A program made the translations under genes and the position numbers. Below, piece by piece: positions 40,870 to 49,945 of a stretch of 64,000 bases of DNA (position 1 is its first letter; each line of letters begins with the position of its first letter). The DNA comes from Halostagnicola larsenii XH-48. GTDB taxonomy: Archaea; Halobacteriota; Halobacteria; Halobacteriales; Natrialbaceae. The stretch covers positions 930,001 through 994,000 of the forward strand of contig NZ_CP007055.1 of NCBI RefSeq assembly GCF_000517625.1, in the 5' to 3' direction. Under the pieces are notes generated by a model that was not told where the DNA came from, ran no database searches, and worked only from the letters and a program-made list of their open reading frames with translations.

Positions 40870-41592
40870 ATGGTTGGGACGCTAACTCAAGCGCTTTCGT
40901 ACACTATGTTGGCGGTCGTCGCCGCGCTCGTCGGGGGAATTATAGCAGTCTACCGCACGCCAGGACCACAAATGGAGAGCAATGTCCAGCACTTCGCGGC
41001 TGGCGTCGTGTTCGCCGCCGTCGCCGCCGAACTTCTCCCAGATGTCCATACACGCGCTCCAATCGTGGTTGTCATTGGATTTGCGATCGGTGTCGCCACC
41101 ATGCTTGGCATCCATCGACTCAGTAAGTACGTCGAAAAGCGGGATATCGGCGGAAAGATGGCGGATGCCGCTGGCCTGCTGATCACCGTGGGTATCGACA
41201 TGCTGATCGATGGCGTCCTGATCGGCGTGACGTTTCTGGCGGAGGCGGCCACGGGTGTTCTCATTGCAGTGGCACTCGCAATCGAGGTCCTATTTCTCGG
41301 CGCAACCGGCGTCATAGCACTACCGGAAGAGACGAGTACAGTGAAGAAACTCGCCGTCCCTGCCGGGTTCGGGATTCTACTGCTGACCGGAGTGATCACT
41401 GGCGTACTCGTGTTCGACGGCGTTACGGGCACTCCGATCGCGCTCGTACTCGCGTTCGGATCTGCTGCCCTTCTTTACTTGGTGACCGAGGAACTCCTCG
41501 TCAAAGCCCAGGAGGTACCGGAAACACCGACATCCACGACGCTGTTCTTTGTCGGATTTCTTCTTATCTTTCTCATTGATATGTTGCACTGA
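40870..41592 (+). CDS. ZIP-like membrane protein, possible metal transporter
   Basis: A 240-residue integral membrane protein with about seven to eight helices. The pattern HFAAGVVFAAVAAELLPD near residue 42 and DMLIDGVLIGVTFLAEA near 111 match ZIP-family transporters of divalent metals. The metal-binding helices are altered: the usual HNxxDG reads DMLIDG and the usual HExP reads EVLF. Transport of zinc or another ion is therefore uncertain. The gene starts 114 bp after the tRNA-linked element. Confidence 0.72.
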   Translation: MVGTLTQALSYTMLAVVAALVGGIIAVYRTPGPQMESNVQHFAAGVVFAAVAAELLPDVHTRAPIVVVIGFAIGVATMLGIHRLSKYVEKRDIGGKMADAAGLLITVGIDMLIDGVLIGVTFLAEAATGVLIAVALAIEVLFLGATGVIALPEETSTVKKLAVPAGFGILLLTGVITGVLVFDGVTGTPIALVLAFGSAALLYLVTEELLVKAQEVPETPTSTTLFFVGFLLIFLIDMLH

Positions 41593-42008
41593 GCTTCGAG
41601 AATGTACGTACCGCTGACCCAGCTCCAGTGTCGCCCGAGATGTTTGGAATAGTCGTCGCTTTCTATGCCTCTTCCGAGTAGTCGTTCGAATCGAGTACAG
41701 ACACTTCCCATGTCCCTGTATTGGTCGGTGTCACTCGCACCGACTGATCCGTTACGCTGCTGTCCTCGTCTCCCAACCTGGGCACCCGAAGCACGCTCTT
41801 CCGAGGTATCATCGACACTGGCGGAGACTTCGTCGACGGCGCGATCGATATCTTGTACCACCGACCGGCGGTCGATTGTATGCGAGCTGATGCCTTGGAC
41901 TATACAATGTATCACATGGAATAACCCCCTCGAGCAACTGCGCCCCATCAGCGACCAATCCCTGAGAAGCCCGCAACCTCCGTTTCGGACGAACATCCCT
42001 TCGAACGC
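41593..42008. other. Intergenic region, possibly a decayed gene
   Basis: About 415 bp with no defensible gene. A minus-strand frame (41475-41996) contains a short acidic helix-like stretch (about VVQDIDRAVDEVSASVDD) but its ends read into the ZIP-like gene in antisense and no start signal was found; a plus-strand frame at 41665 has the arginine/serine composition of a shadow. It may be remnant coding sequence. Confidence 0.35.
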
Positions 42009-42722
42009 TCAGCCGTACGTCTCGAGCAGGTACGCGTCGAGGTCGGCGACCAGTTCCGGGTCAGAACTCCAGAAGCCGGTGTAGGTTCCGTCGTCCTCCT
42101 CTCGAGCGAGCAACGCGTAGGGTCCGAGCGGATCGTCGCCGCCGTCGTAGACGAGAAACCAGAACGTACCGATTTCGGCGGCCGTTTCGCGATGGATCGT
42201 CGGCGACAGTCCGACCGGTGCGTTCCAGTCGGCCCCGCCGTAGACGTGGATCTCGAGGTCCGTTTCTCGCGCGAGTCGGTCGTAGACGGGGAGTTGGTCC
42301 TCGTATGCGGACAGATTCTGGAACCCGACTCGAAGCGTTCCGTGACCGACGTGCCAGGCGCGGTGTTCGATATCTCGCGCGGTCGCCAGGAGTTGGCGTC
42401 GACTGAGCGGGGACGTAAGCGTATTCTCGAGGACCTCTAGCAGGCGGAGGTACGCGGCACCGACGAAGTGTTCGGCCCAGGGCTCGCTGATCGGCGGGTC
42501 GAGGAACTCCTGTGCAGCGGTGAGCCCGATCGACGCCCGAAAGCGCCCGTTCTCGAAGACGATGAGAAACCCGTCATCGGTGGCCGCTGGAAGCGATCGG
42601 TACTCCGTCGTACTGTTCCGGCGCTCGAACTGCTCGGTCAGTTCCGGCAGCGGCTCCGGCGCGTAGAGTTCGATCGTTCGGGTGGTCTCCCCGACGCGCT
42701 CGAGAAACGCAGAAAGCGTCAT
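42009..42722 (-). CDS. DICT sensory domain protein
   Basis: A 237-residue protein matching the DICT domain, found next to or within signalling proteins in haloarchaea and cyanobacteria. The N-terminus MTLSAFLERVGETTRTIELYA in outline and the central EHRAWHVGHGTLRVGFQNLSAYEDQLPVY pattern are typical. No kinase or output domain is attached, so it works with separate partners. A DUF7344-type winged-helix gene lies 58 bp upstream on the same strand. Confidence 0.87.
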   Translation of the reverse strand: MTLSAFLERVGETTRTIELYAPEPLPELTEQFERRNSTTEYRSLPAATDDGFLIVFENGRFRASIGLTAAQEFLDPPISEPWAEHFVGAAYLRLLEVLENTLTSPLSRRQLLATARDIEHRAWHVGHGTLRVGFQNLSAYEDQLPVYDRLARETDLEIHVYGGADWNAPVGLSPTIHRETAAEIGTFWFLVYDGGDDPLGPYALLAREEDDGTYTGFWSSDPELVADLDAYLLETYG

Positions 42723-42780
42723 CGGACTCGGGTGCCGTGTCGTCGGAGTTCCGGTGAGTGCAGTAGTTCAGAGCGCATAG

Positions 42781-43128
42781 TCACGCCCCGGTCTCTTCGG
42801 CGCAGGCTCGTTCGATGAGCGATCGAGCGTCGTCGGAACACGGCGACAGCGAGAGCGATTCGGTCGCCTCGTCGTAGTCGACGAGGCTCGATTCGATCAG
42901 CAGGGGAACGTGACGGTGTCGGAAAGCGGTCACCATGGTATCTCGGTCGTCTTTGTGACCGATCTCGGAGGAGTCGGCTTTCACCCAGCCGGTAACGACG
43001 TTCCCGAGATCTTGTATGGAGACGCGGTCGTGCTCGAGCAGAAAGTAGAGGGCATACCGGCGATCACGCTTACAAAGAACGTCGAATACGGCATCGATCA
43101 CCTTCGGATCGACAGCGTCGTTGCTCAT
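42781..43128 (-). CDS. DUF7344 winged-helix regulator
   Basis: A 115-residue haloarchaeal regulator. The block VLCKRDRRYALYFLLEHDRVSIQDL and the following HKDDRDTMVTAFRHRHVPLLIESSLVDYDEA (in outline) are the standard winged-helix pattern of this family, in which the HxHxPxL segment is the recognition-helix end. It is followed by a DICT gene on the same strand, a frequent pairing that suggests a light- or redox-type signalling set. The signal and targets are unknown. Confidence 0.87.
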   Translation of the reverse strand: MSNDAVDPKVIDAVFDVLCKRDRRYALYFLLEHDRVSIQDLGNVVTGWVKADSSEIGHKDDRDTMVTAFRHRHVPLLIESSLVDYDEATESLSLSPCSDDARSLIERACAEETGA

Positions 43129-43241
43129 AGCTCGCCACTGTGGGTGATAGATCTCTCGCGTAGATCACTCTTCGGCTTGCAGAAGGTCGTCTCTCTTGCC
43201 AAATTGGCCGCCGATCGACGATGGCTTGTCGCCGCCATCAG

Positions 43242-43793
43242 TTACTCCTCGAATGGCGAATCGGCGGGTTGATGATGCACGTCGATCGTGATGGCGAAGA
43301 CGGCTCCGAGAACGAGACCGTACAGGGCGTGACCCGAGAGGCTTTCGACGGCCGTCCCCGGAAACTCGGTAGCAGCCTCGCCGCCGACCGGGCCGGCGAG
43401 TGTGGGTAATACGATCAGCGGGATGATCGCCCAGATCGCCAGGCCGAAGGCGAGCCCTGCCCCGACGAGTCGGACCGTGACTCCAGTTTCCGAGAGCGCT
43501 TCCGTTTCGGGATTCGTCCGGATGATCCCGAGCATAATCTCGCGAGTAACGATAAACCCGAAGATCACGCCCAGAACCGCGCCGTGAGCGATGTGGATCG
43601 CCCAGCCGGCGATACCTCCCGCCTCGAGGCCGTAAAAGGCTGGGATCGTTACTTGAACGATTTCCGGGTCAAATAGCCACATGACGAGCCCGAACGCTGC
43701 GGCACCGACCGCCCCCGCGATGATGCCGCCGATCGGCCAGCCAAACCGGCTCTCGATGCCGTGCGCGGATTCTTCGTTAGATTCGGCGCTCAT
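43242..43793 (-). CDS. Four-helix membrane protein of unknown function
   Basis: A 183-residue protein with four predicted membrane helices: about 20-42, 62-83, 104-128 and 150-172. Glycine- and alanine-rich helices contain several histidines (AIHIAHG, SGHALYG), which could bind a metal or haem; that is speculation. No domain was recognised. Some haloarchaeal relatives are labelled as histidine-kinase-like in databases, but no kinase domain is present here. A SerAsn-rich N-terminus is not a signal peptide. Confidence 0.75.
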   Translation of the reverse strand: MSAESNEESAHGIESRFGWPIGGIIAGAVGAAAFGLVMWLFDPEIVQVTIPAFYGLEAGGIAGWAIHIAHGAVLGVIFGFIVTREIMLGIIRTNPETEALSETGVTVRLVGAGLAFGLAIWAIIPLIVLPTLAGPVGGEAATEFPGTAVESLSGHALYGLVLGAVFAITIDVHHQPADSPFEE

Positions 43794-43935
43794 AGTACCA
43801 GCCCTACCACGAACTGACCCAAAAGCGTTCGTCCGGAACGCACAGCCGCGGAGCCAGTTTCGGCCGCGACCAGTTTCGATAACAGCCTGTGCGAAACGAG
43901 GGTCTTAGTAGCTCGACGCCCGAAACGGGACTATC

Positions 43936-44523
43936 GTGGAACTCGAGGTTCTGGGTTGGCCGCCGGACGGGCCGAAACTTCGGCTGGATTACGAGCGGTT
44001 TAGCTACGCCGGGAAGTTCGTGATGACGAATACGGGTAAGGCGGTCGCTCGAGCGAACGGCGACGGAACCGACGAGCAAGGTGAAGGATCCACCGACGAG
44101 GTGCTCGCGGCGGCATCGTTCAACGAGGATCGAACGGACGCCGACACCTGCTGGATCCGGTACGTCACCGTGGAACGGTCGCGACGCGGCGAGGGAATCG
44201 GTCCGCGTCTGCTCGCGTTCGTCCGCGACCGGGCGATCGAACGCGGATACGCTCGCGTCCGAATCGCCGTCAACAACCCCTTCGCGTACGAAGCGCTCTA
44301 CCGGGCCGGCTTTTCCTATACTGGCGAGACGACCGGCATCGCCGAACTCGTCCTGGAGTATCCGGGCCCGAACTCGGATCCGGACCCGGACGCCGACGCG
44401 GACTGGGACGAACGCGAGCGCTATCAGGCCGGTCTCGAGGAGTTCCGCGAACGCGACCTCTCCGACGAGGAGGCGGCGTTTCTCGAGTCGCGAGATGGCA
44501 GCGGGCCGCCAGATCGGCTGTGA
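43936..44523 (+). CDS. GNAT-family N-acetyltransferase
   Basis: A 195-residue protein starting with GTG at 43936. The acetyl-CoA-binding motif reads VERSRRGEGIGPRLLAFV (Q/RxxGxG type, about 78-95), followed by NNPFAYEALYRAGFSYTGE. A preceding insertion of about 20 residues (ANGDGTDEQGEGS) is acidic. The C-terminal 50 residues are an acidic extension. The acceptor amine is unknown. Confidence 0.88.
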   Translation: MELEVLGWPPDGPKLRLDYERFSYAGKFVMTNTGKAVARANGDGTDEQGEGSTDEVLAAASFNEDRTDADTCWIRYVTVERSRRGEGIGPRLLAFVRDRAIERGYARVRIAVNNPFAYEALYRAGFSYTGETTGIAELVLEYPGPNSDPDPDADADWDERERYQAGLEEFRERDLSDEEAAFLESRDGSGPPDRL

Positions 44524-44540
44524 GTGAGTGTATAGCGTAA

Positions 44541-45401
44541 CTACTGCGAGCCGACCCGATACAGCGCGGCGACCGCGACGGCGTGGACCGTCCCCGCGAC
44601 GGTCGCGCTGACGACGGTCGCCAGCGCGGCCCCGACGGTCGGCGATGACGCGAGTTGCGAGACGCCGGTCAGCGCGTAGCCGACGTAGCCGAGGCCGACC
44701 AGCATCACGAGAATGGAGCCGGGATTCGCAACCGCATACTCGAGGCTCTCGATCGCGGCCGCGATCGGTCGTCTCCCGCCTACGACGATGATCGCGGGAG
44801 CGACGAACAGCCAGACGAGGATCGGAGCGAGCACGAGCAGCGCCACGAGCGCGAGTCCGACGCCGGCACCGGCCCACAGACCCGACAGGAACAGTACGCC
44901 GAACTGGGCGCTATCGATGACGACGACGTACGCGACGAGCCAGGCGACCCGGTCGAGCGGCGGCGTGATCCCGTCCGTGTCGGCGGCCGCCAGCCACAGG
45001 CAGCCGGCGAACGCGACCGCCGTCGCGGCGCTTATCGCGACCTGCCAGCCGACGAAGGCGACGAGAAACCGGGGTTTCATTCCGGTGAGAATCGCGGAAC
45101 CCATCTCGACCGTCGGCTCGAGCCGCGGGACGAACGGCAGCGAGAGCCGAACCAGACCGCCCTCGGGAAACGGAGCGAGGCCGACGGGATAGGGCGACGC
45201 GAGCCTGGCGGCCGTGCTCGCAGCGCCGAGCGCACCGGCGACGACGAACGGGACGAAAAGTAGCGGCCGCCCGCGGATTAGAGCGAGCGCGGTCGCGATG
45301 ATCGACGCGAGACCGGGACCGCTACTAGGACTCGAGGCTCCCGACTCCGATGTCGTCTCGCTCCCGTTCGCCGAGTCCGAATCGGAGTCGTCAGTCGCCA
45401 T
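44541..45401 (-). CDS. Polytopic membrane protein
   Basis: A 286-residue protein with a serine/acid-rich N-terminal tail (1-28) and about six membrane helices from residue 35 on. The helices are rich in Ala, Gly and Val; several prolines lie in the connecting loops. No known transporter motif was recognised; a Yip1/DUF-type permease-like fold is possible. Only 1 bp separates it from the stop of the upstream propeller gene, so the two are probably co-transcribed and may form a membrane complex. Confidence 0.75.
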   Translation of the reverse strand: MATDDSDSDSANGSETTSESGASSPSSGPGLASIIATALALIRGRPLLFVPFVVAGALGAASTAARLASPYPVGLAPFPEGGLVRLSLPFVPRLEPTVEMGSAILTGMKPRFLVAFVGWQVAISAATAVAFAGCLWLAAADTDGITPPLDRVAWLVAYVVVIDSAQFGVLFLSGLWAGAGVGLALVALLVLAPILVWLFVAPAIIVVGGRRPIAAAIESLEYAVANPGSILVMLVGLGYVGYALTGVSQLASSPTVGAALATVVSATVAGTVHAVAVAALYRVGSQ

Positions 45402-45402
45402 T

Positions 45403-46776
45403 TTATCCGAGCCCGTAGAGCATCAGCGTCGTTCCGATAACGATTCGATCGCCGGCGACGACCGCCGGCGTCAGGGCTGCGCGTTCGGTTTCGCCGCCGC
45501 CGGCCGTCCCGACGGTTTCGGTGAACGTCCACAGCCGTCCGCCGTCCGCCGTCGCGAGGGCGTGAAGTCCCAAACTACCGGGGACCAACAGGAGGTCGCC
45601 GGCGACCGTCGGTGGCGGCCCCTCTTCCGTCAGGACGCTGCCGGGCGTATCGTCGACGGTCTTCGTCCACCGAACGCCGCCGTCCTCGCGGTCGATGGCC
45701 GCAACGGCGATCGGATCTGCCCCATCCTCGGCTTCGATCACGCCGACGTGGTAGACGTTCGTCTCGTCGACGGCGAGTCCGACGTGAGAGCCGCGCTCGA
45801 GCAGCCGAGTCCAGCCGTGATCGCCCGTCGCGGCGTCGAGTTCGCGGATCCGAACCGCCCGTCTCGAGTCCGATTCCGCCCATCCGACGGTGTAGACCGC
45901 CCCGTCGCGTGCCGCCATGCTGTCTCCGGCCTCGACTCGCCACTCGGGGGTCCGCCCCTCGCCGACGGTCCACTCGCGAGTGCCGTCCGCGAGGTCGAGC
46001 CCGACGAACACCGGCCCGCCGAGGACGCGCCCTTTCACGACGACGGTTCCGGTCGCGGTGTCGACAACGTGACCGACGGGAACGAGCGAGTACTCGTCGT
46101 CGGGGTTGGCGGCCGCGAGCCCATATCGCCAGTGCTCGCCGCCGTCGTCGGCCGCGACGGCCGAAACGGTTCCCCACGGATGGAGGCTGACTATTCCCTC
46201 GTCCGTGACGACCGGTGCGCCGAGCCATGCCGCGTCCGAACCGAGCCCGCCCGGTGGCGACGTGCTAACGCCCTCGTCGTCGATCCACCAGCGTACCCGG
46301 CCCTCGCCGAGCCCCGAGACGCTCTCGGGCCAGCCGTCGGGCTCGGCGGCGTAGCCGGCGATCACGTTGCCGTAGGGGACGAGCAACACGCCGTCCCGGT
46401 AAACCGTCGTCGAGGCGAACGCCATCGGGCCGGCGCCCCGGCCGAAGCCACCGTAGGTATTGGAGACGTCACCGTCGCCGGTCTCCGCGTCGACGACGAA
46501 TAGGCCGTTGGCGTACTGGCAGTAGACGGTCCCGTTCGCGACCACCGGCGGGAACCACTCGGACGCACCGACCGAGCGCGACCAGGCGATCTCGACGCCA
46601 TCACGGGGAATATCGGCGTCCGGAACGAACCGCGTCCGACCCGGATCGCGGCCGTACATTTGCCAGTCGGCCTCGGTTGCGGCCGGCGTCCGGTCGGCGC
46701 CGAGACAGCCCGCGCCGAGAAGCGTTCCCACTCCGGCGAGCACCGTCCGGCGACGCGATCTCGGAACGCGATCCAT
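45403..46776 (-). CDS. PQQ-like beta-propeller lipoprotein
   Basis: A 457-residue exported protein. A twin-arginine signal (RSRRRTVLAGVG) and lipobox GAGC place the lipidated cysteine near 19. About seven to eight blades follow, each with the GxxxW-type strand ends of PQQ/BamB-like repeats (YGRDPGRTRF, DAETGDGDV, DLADGTREWTVG, DAATGDHGW, DREDGGVRW, ADGGRLWTF). It may be a quinoprotein-like enzyme or an adhesion/structural protein; PQQ ligands were not identified. It precedes the polytopic membrane protein gene by one base. Confidence 0.87.
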   Translation of the reverse strand: MDRVPRSRRRTVLAGVGTLLGAGCLGADRTPAATEADWQMYGRDPGRTRFVPDADIPRDGVEIAWSRSVGASEWFPPVVANGTVYCQYANGLFVVDAETGDGDVSNTYGGFGRGAGPMAFASTTVYRDGVLLVPYGNVIAGYAAEPDGWPESVSGLGEGRVRWWIDDEGVSTSPPGGLGSDAAWLGAPVVTDEGIVSLHPWGTVSAVAADDGGEHWRYGLAAANPDDEYSLVPVGHVVDTATGTVVVKGRVLGGPVFVGLDLADGTREWTVGEGRTPEWRVEAGDSMAARDGAVYTVGWAESDSRRAVRIRELDAATGDHGWTRLLERGSHVGLAVDETNVYHVGVIEAEDGADPIAVAAIDREDGGVRWTKTVDDTPGSVLTEEGPPPTVAGDLLLVPGSLGLHALATADGGRLWTFTETVGTAGGGETERAALTPAVVAGDRIVIGTTLMLYGLG

Positions 46777-46899
46777 CGAATCAGTTAGTAGACGTTCATT
46801 TCAGCGTCGGAATAAATGCTTCGTGTCGCCGTCGAACGACTCGGGGCGGTGGGCGGGCCAAAGCCAACGATTCAAATCCCGGACCACCCAACTACCCCC

Positions 46900-47877
46900 A
46901 TGGGAAACGCTGCACTTCGGGACATCGCCGTCATCGAGGAGATTCCCTTCGACGATATCGAAGGCGTCGTCGCCGTGGACGCGCACAACTGGCTGTATCG
47001 GTATCTGACGACGACGGTCAAGTGGACGAACAGCGACGCGTACACGACCGGCGACGGAACCGAGGTCGCCAACCTGATCGGCATCGTCCAGGGACTCCCC
47101 AAGTTCTTCGAAAACGATGTGACGCCGGTGATGGTCTTCGACGGCGGCCCCTCCGAACTCAAAGACGACGAGATCGAATCCCGCCGCGAACAGCGACGGA
47201 GCTACGAGGACCAACTCGAGACCGCCCGCGAGGAGGGTGATGCAGTCGCCATCGCACAACTCGAGTCGCGCACGCAGCGGCTGACGCCAACGATTCAAGA
47301 AACCAGCCGGGAACTACTGGGACTCCTCGACGTACCGGTCGTCGAAGCGCCCGCCGAGGGGGAAGCCCAGGCGGCGCACATGGTCAAACGGGGTGACGCC
47401 GATTACGTCGGCTCGGAGGACTACGACGCCCTCCTCTTTGGCTCTCCGCTGACCCTCCGTCAGCTGACGAGCAAGGGCGACCCCGAACTGATGGATCTCG
47501 AGGCCACCCTCGACCACCACGAACTAACCCTCGAGCAACTCATCGACGCCGCGATTCTCATCGGGACGGATTTCAACGAGGGCGTCAGGGGGATCGGTCC
47601 GAAGACGGCCCTCGACGCGATTACCGAACACGGCGACATGTGGAGCGTCCTCGAAGCACGCGGTGAGAGCATCGAGTACGGCGACCGGGTCCGACAGCTG
47701 TTTCGCGAGCCAAACGTCACCGACGACTACGAGTTCGAAACGACCCTCGAGCCGGATGTCGAAGCCGCGCAATCGTACGTGGTCGATGAATGGGGCGTCG
47801 GTGCGAACGAAGTCGAGCGGGGCTTCGAGCGAATCGAAGAAAGCGCGGTTCAGTCGGGACTGGATCGCTGGACGTAA
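46900..47877 (+). CDS. fen: Flap endonuclease 1
   Basis: Structure-specific nuclease that removes 5' flaps in Okazaki-fragment processing and repair, 325 residues from the ATG at 46900. Catalytic acids appear in [39 protein letters not shown] and LIGTDFNEG. The helix-hairpin-helix [11 protein letters not shown] follows. The C-terminus QSGLDRWT is a PCNA-binding motif similar to that of PolB. The upstream frame to 46816 lacks family resemblance and is excluded. Confidence 0.96.
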   Translation: MGNAALRDIAVIEEIPFDDIEGVVAVDAHNWLYRYLTTTVKWTNSDAYTTGDGTEVANLIGIVQGLPKFFENDVTPVMVFDGGPSELKDDEIESRREQRRSYEDQLETAREEGDAVAIAQLESRTQRLTPTIQETSRELLGLLDVPVVEAPAEGEAQAAHMVKRGDADYVGSEDYDALLFGSPLTLRQLTSKGDPELMDLEATLDHHELTLEQLIDAAILIGTDFNEGVRGIGPKTALDAITEHGDMWSVLEARGESIEYGDRVRQLFREPNVTDDYEFETTLEPDVEAAQSYVVDEWGVGANEVERGFERIEESAVQSGLDRWT

Positions 47878-48419
47878 TGGATACGCGAAAGCTGTGGGCG
47901 GATTGATTGGCGTGCGAGAGAATCGATTTTATCGGAACGCGTATCGAGTTTACGAGAACGAGTCAGTCATCCGTGCGTTCAGCGACGTCATCTCTAATAC
48001 AGCGCCAAATTAGATTTTACTAACGAACATCGACGAAACACTATGAGCTGCGTTCGGCTTATGTAATTTTCTTGCCACAGTCGAACCGGACGGGGGAGAA
48101 AACTCCTTTCGACTCGACACTGCCCCCGTGTTTGACGCCCGTTTCACATGGAGTTGCGGACTAGAACCGCTGTACAGCGACGCGGTAACGAAATATTATG
48201 GCGTGATCGGACAATCACGATAATAAATAAAACCTCTCGAGCTACGGACTTGATCCATTCGAAATGTCGGTTCGTATCGGGAGACTGCAACTGGTTCAGC
48301 TGAGTGTCGGCCATGATCAATTTTCAGTCATTAGCATCCAGTTTCATCATGGTGAAGACATTTATACGAAATCCGTTCTTACTCGTTGATCTCTGACCAT
48401 TCCATCAACGGATCGAAAC
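47878..48419. other. AT-rich intergenic region
   Basis: About 540 bp, noticeably AT-richer than its surroundings (for example AATAAATAAAACC near 48222). No gene or clear RNA was recognised. TTTATA at 48361-48366 is a good TATA box for the small zinc protein downstream. The composition suggests acquired or decayed DNA. Confidence 0.4.
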
Positions 48420-48761
48420 ATGAACTGTATACGATGCGGAAATGATGCTGGATACAATCGACTGGTGGCCGAGCTATACAGTGGGGCCGATATCGGGGGA
48501 TTGTGTATGAACTGCGAGAAAGAACACTACGGGGAGTGTCTCTCCTACGTCTCCCGAAACGGGCCGCGACAATGTGCCTTTTGCGAGCGAGACGGTCACT
48601 TCGCGCTTCCGCGGTGGGTTCCGTCACTCGAGCATACGGACGACAAACTCGTGTCGTCGGTTTCGCTCGAGGAGACGGACACTGCGGTCAAGTTGTGTGA
48701 CGAACACGTCCAACCAGTGGTGAACGAACCGACGACCGACAAGCAACTCGTTACACGATGA
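48420..48761 (+). CDS. Small cysteine-rich (zinc-binding) protein
   Basis: A 113-residue protein with paired cysteines: CIRC (3-6), CMNC (29-32), C40, CAFC (52-55) and C92. The pattern suits two zinc knuckles. No enzyme domain was recognised. I have seen similar small proteins in haloarchaea but cannot name the family with certainty. TATA at 48361 gives a 30-nt leader. The stop overlaps the next start by 4 nt (ATGA), so it is translated together with a winged-helix regulator. Confidence 0.7.
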   Translation: MNCIRCGNDAGYNRLVAELYSGADIGGLCMNCEKEHYGECLSYVSRNGPRQCAFCERDGHFALPRWVPSLEHTDDKLVSSVSLEETDTAVKLCDEHVQPVVNEPTTDKQLVTR

Positions 48762-49051
48762 CGATCCCGCTGCGAACGCACGCCTCCTGGATGTCGAAAA
48801 ACGACGACCGGGTACTCGAGCACCTCGCTCGTCACGGGCCACACCGGGCGCTCGAACTCCGTTCGGCGTTGGCCGACCGAAGCGCGACGCTCGAATTCCG
48901 GCCGATGTATCTGCAGAAGCGCCTCGAAATACTCGCCGACGCGGGCCTGGTTTCGTACGACGGGCTCAGGTACGAACTCTCCTCGCAGGGGATGGCCTAC
49001 CTCGAGGGAGATCTCGATGCGAGTACCTTGTATCGGGAGGTCCCCGAGTAA
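48758..49051 (+). CDS. Winged-helix regulator, phiH1-repressor-like
   Basis: A 97-residue DNA-binding protein. The segment VLEHLARHGPHRALELRSALA and PMYLQKRLEILADAGLVSYDGLRYELSSQGMAYLEG (in outline) is a winged helix like that of the repressor of haloarchaeal virus phiH and many haloarchaeal relatives. It is translationally coupled to the small zinc protein, following an AT-rich region. Such regulators occur both in viruses and as host genes; nothing else viral is seen here. Confidence 0.8.
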   Translation: MTIPLRTHASWMSKNDDRVLEHLARHGPHRALELRSALADRSATLEFRPMYLQKRLEILADAGLVSYDGLRYELSSQGMAYLEGDLDASTLYREVPE

Positions 49052-49147
49052 GTGGACCTGGATGTCGTCGAGGGCGTCATCGAGTCGCCAGAGGTGTTGC
49101 CTCGAGTCGACTCGTCGTGGGGCAATCGGGTCGTCGGGCAGGTGGTG

Positions 49148-49462
49148 TCACTCCAGTCTGCGGATGATGACGAAGCCGTTTCCGTAGATAGTGATCCCGA
49201 ATCCCTCGTAGGCAAACCAGATGTGGTTGGTTTCGCGCCGGGATCGTTCCGAACGGGGCTCGAATATCGACTCGAGACTATCCGAGTCAACGACGTTGTG
49301 TATCGACTCGAGCGATTCTGTCGACGTGCCGGACAGCTCTGCGACGGTCGTGACGATTTCTACGGCGAGCGAGTCGTGGTCGTTCCAGTCGTACTGGAAG
49401 AACGTCATTCTCGCTCCTGGCGGTGATGCGTCTACCGGAGTGTGCTCTCTTGATGCGGTCAT
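49148..49462 (-). CDS. HalOD1 output domain protein
   Basis: A 104-residue protein made of a HalOD1 domain, an output module found in haloarchaeal signalling proteins, here stand-alone. Recognisable blocks are SLAVEIVTTVAELSG, LESIHNVVDSDSLESIF and IWFAYEGFGITIYGNGFVII. The start at 49462 (MTASREHT) is chosen because the TATA box at 49529-49535 predicts transcription from about 49506, which excludes the ATG at 49510. The interaction partner is unknown. Confidence 0.87.
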   Translation of the reverse strand: MTASREHTPVDASPPGARMTFFQYDWNDHDSLAVEIVTTVAELSGTSTESLESIHNVVDSDSLESIFEPRSERSRRETNHIWFAYEGFGITIYGNGFVIIRRLE

Positions 49463-49510
49463 GTGATCAGTTCCCCTCAGTTGAACGTCTTGGACACTGA
49501 TAGGGATCAC

Positions 49511-49945
49511 AGTCTATACCGGGCGGTAGTATAAATCCCTGTCAGACAAATTACTCTGCGTTGTACGACGAAATTAATTTGGCAGGTATCACCGTCGTGT
49601 GAATCGTGTCTCCCACCGTTGTCTTACGCGACGCCGTCCGTCGGTTCGGATCCAGACTGCCGTTCAACCGGCGTTTCACGCGGCCGCTGTCGCGGATCTG
49701 TGCCATTGATCGACGAGAGAAATCGGTACCCTGCCCCGCCTTTGGGGCCAACTGACCATCTAGTGGGGGTGTCATACTCGCGCGTCTGCTATCGCACCTG
49801 TACCGTTCGGGTCTTCGGCTCGAGCGGAGCCGTTGCACCAGGTCACCCAACGTGGTCAGAATCTCGTCTCGTCAGGGTATCGAACCGATCGGATCACGAG
49901 TCAACGCAGTCGCTCGAGCGTGTGTAGAACGAATGGAGTATGAAT
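49511..49945. other. Intergenic region between the HalOD1 gene and SRP RNA
   Basis: About 435 bp. It holds the HalOD1 promoter (TTTATAC on the minus strand at 49529-49535). The 100-codon frames on both strands (49551-49850 minus, 49619-49927 plus) are arginine/serine-rich and match nothing I know, so no gene is called. The right end borders the 3' end of the SRP RNA. Confidence 0.4.
49529..49535 (-). promoter_or_regulatory. TATA box of the HalOD1 gene
   Basis: Minus-strand TTTATAC, giving a predicted start near 49506 and a leader of about 40 nt to the ATG at 49462. Confidence 0.5.

Noticed and set aside
41475-41996. 173-codon minus-strand frame after the ZIP-like gene
   Set aside because: Overlaps the ZIP-like gene in antisense and has no recognisable start; only a short acidic helix-like stretch looks protein-like.
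46871-46888. TTCAAATCCCGGACC, resembling a tRNA T arm, just before fen
   Set aside because: No surrounding cloverleaf and no hairpins of the tRNA-linked element; probably chance or a very decayed remnant.
49551-49927. About 100-codon frames on both strands between the HalOD1 gene and SRP RNA
   Set aside because: Arginine/serine-rich composition on both strands and no family match; treated as non-coding.
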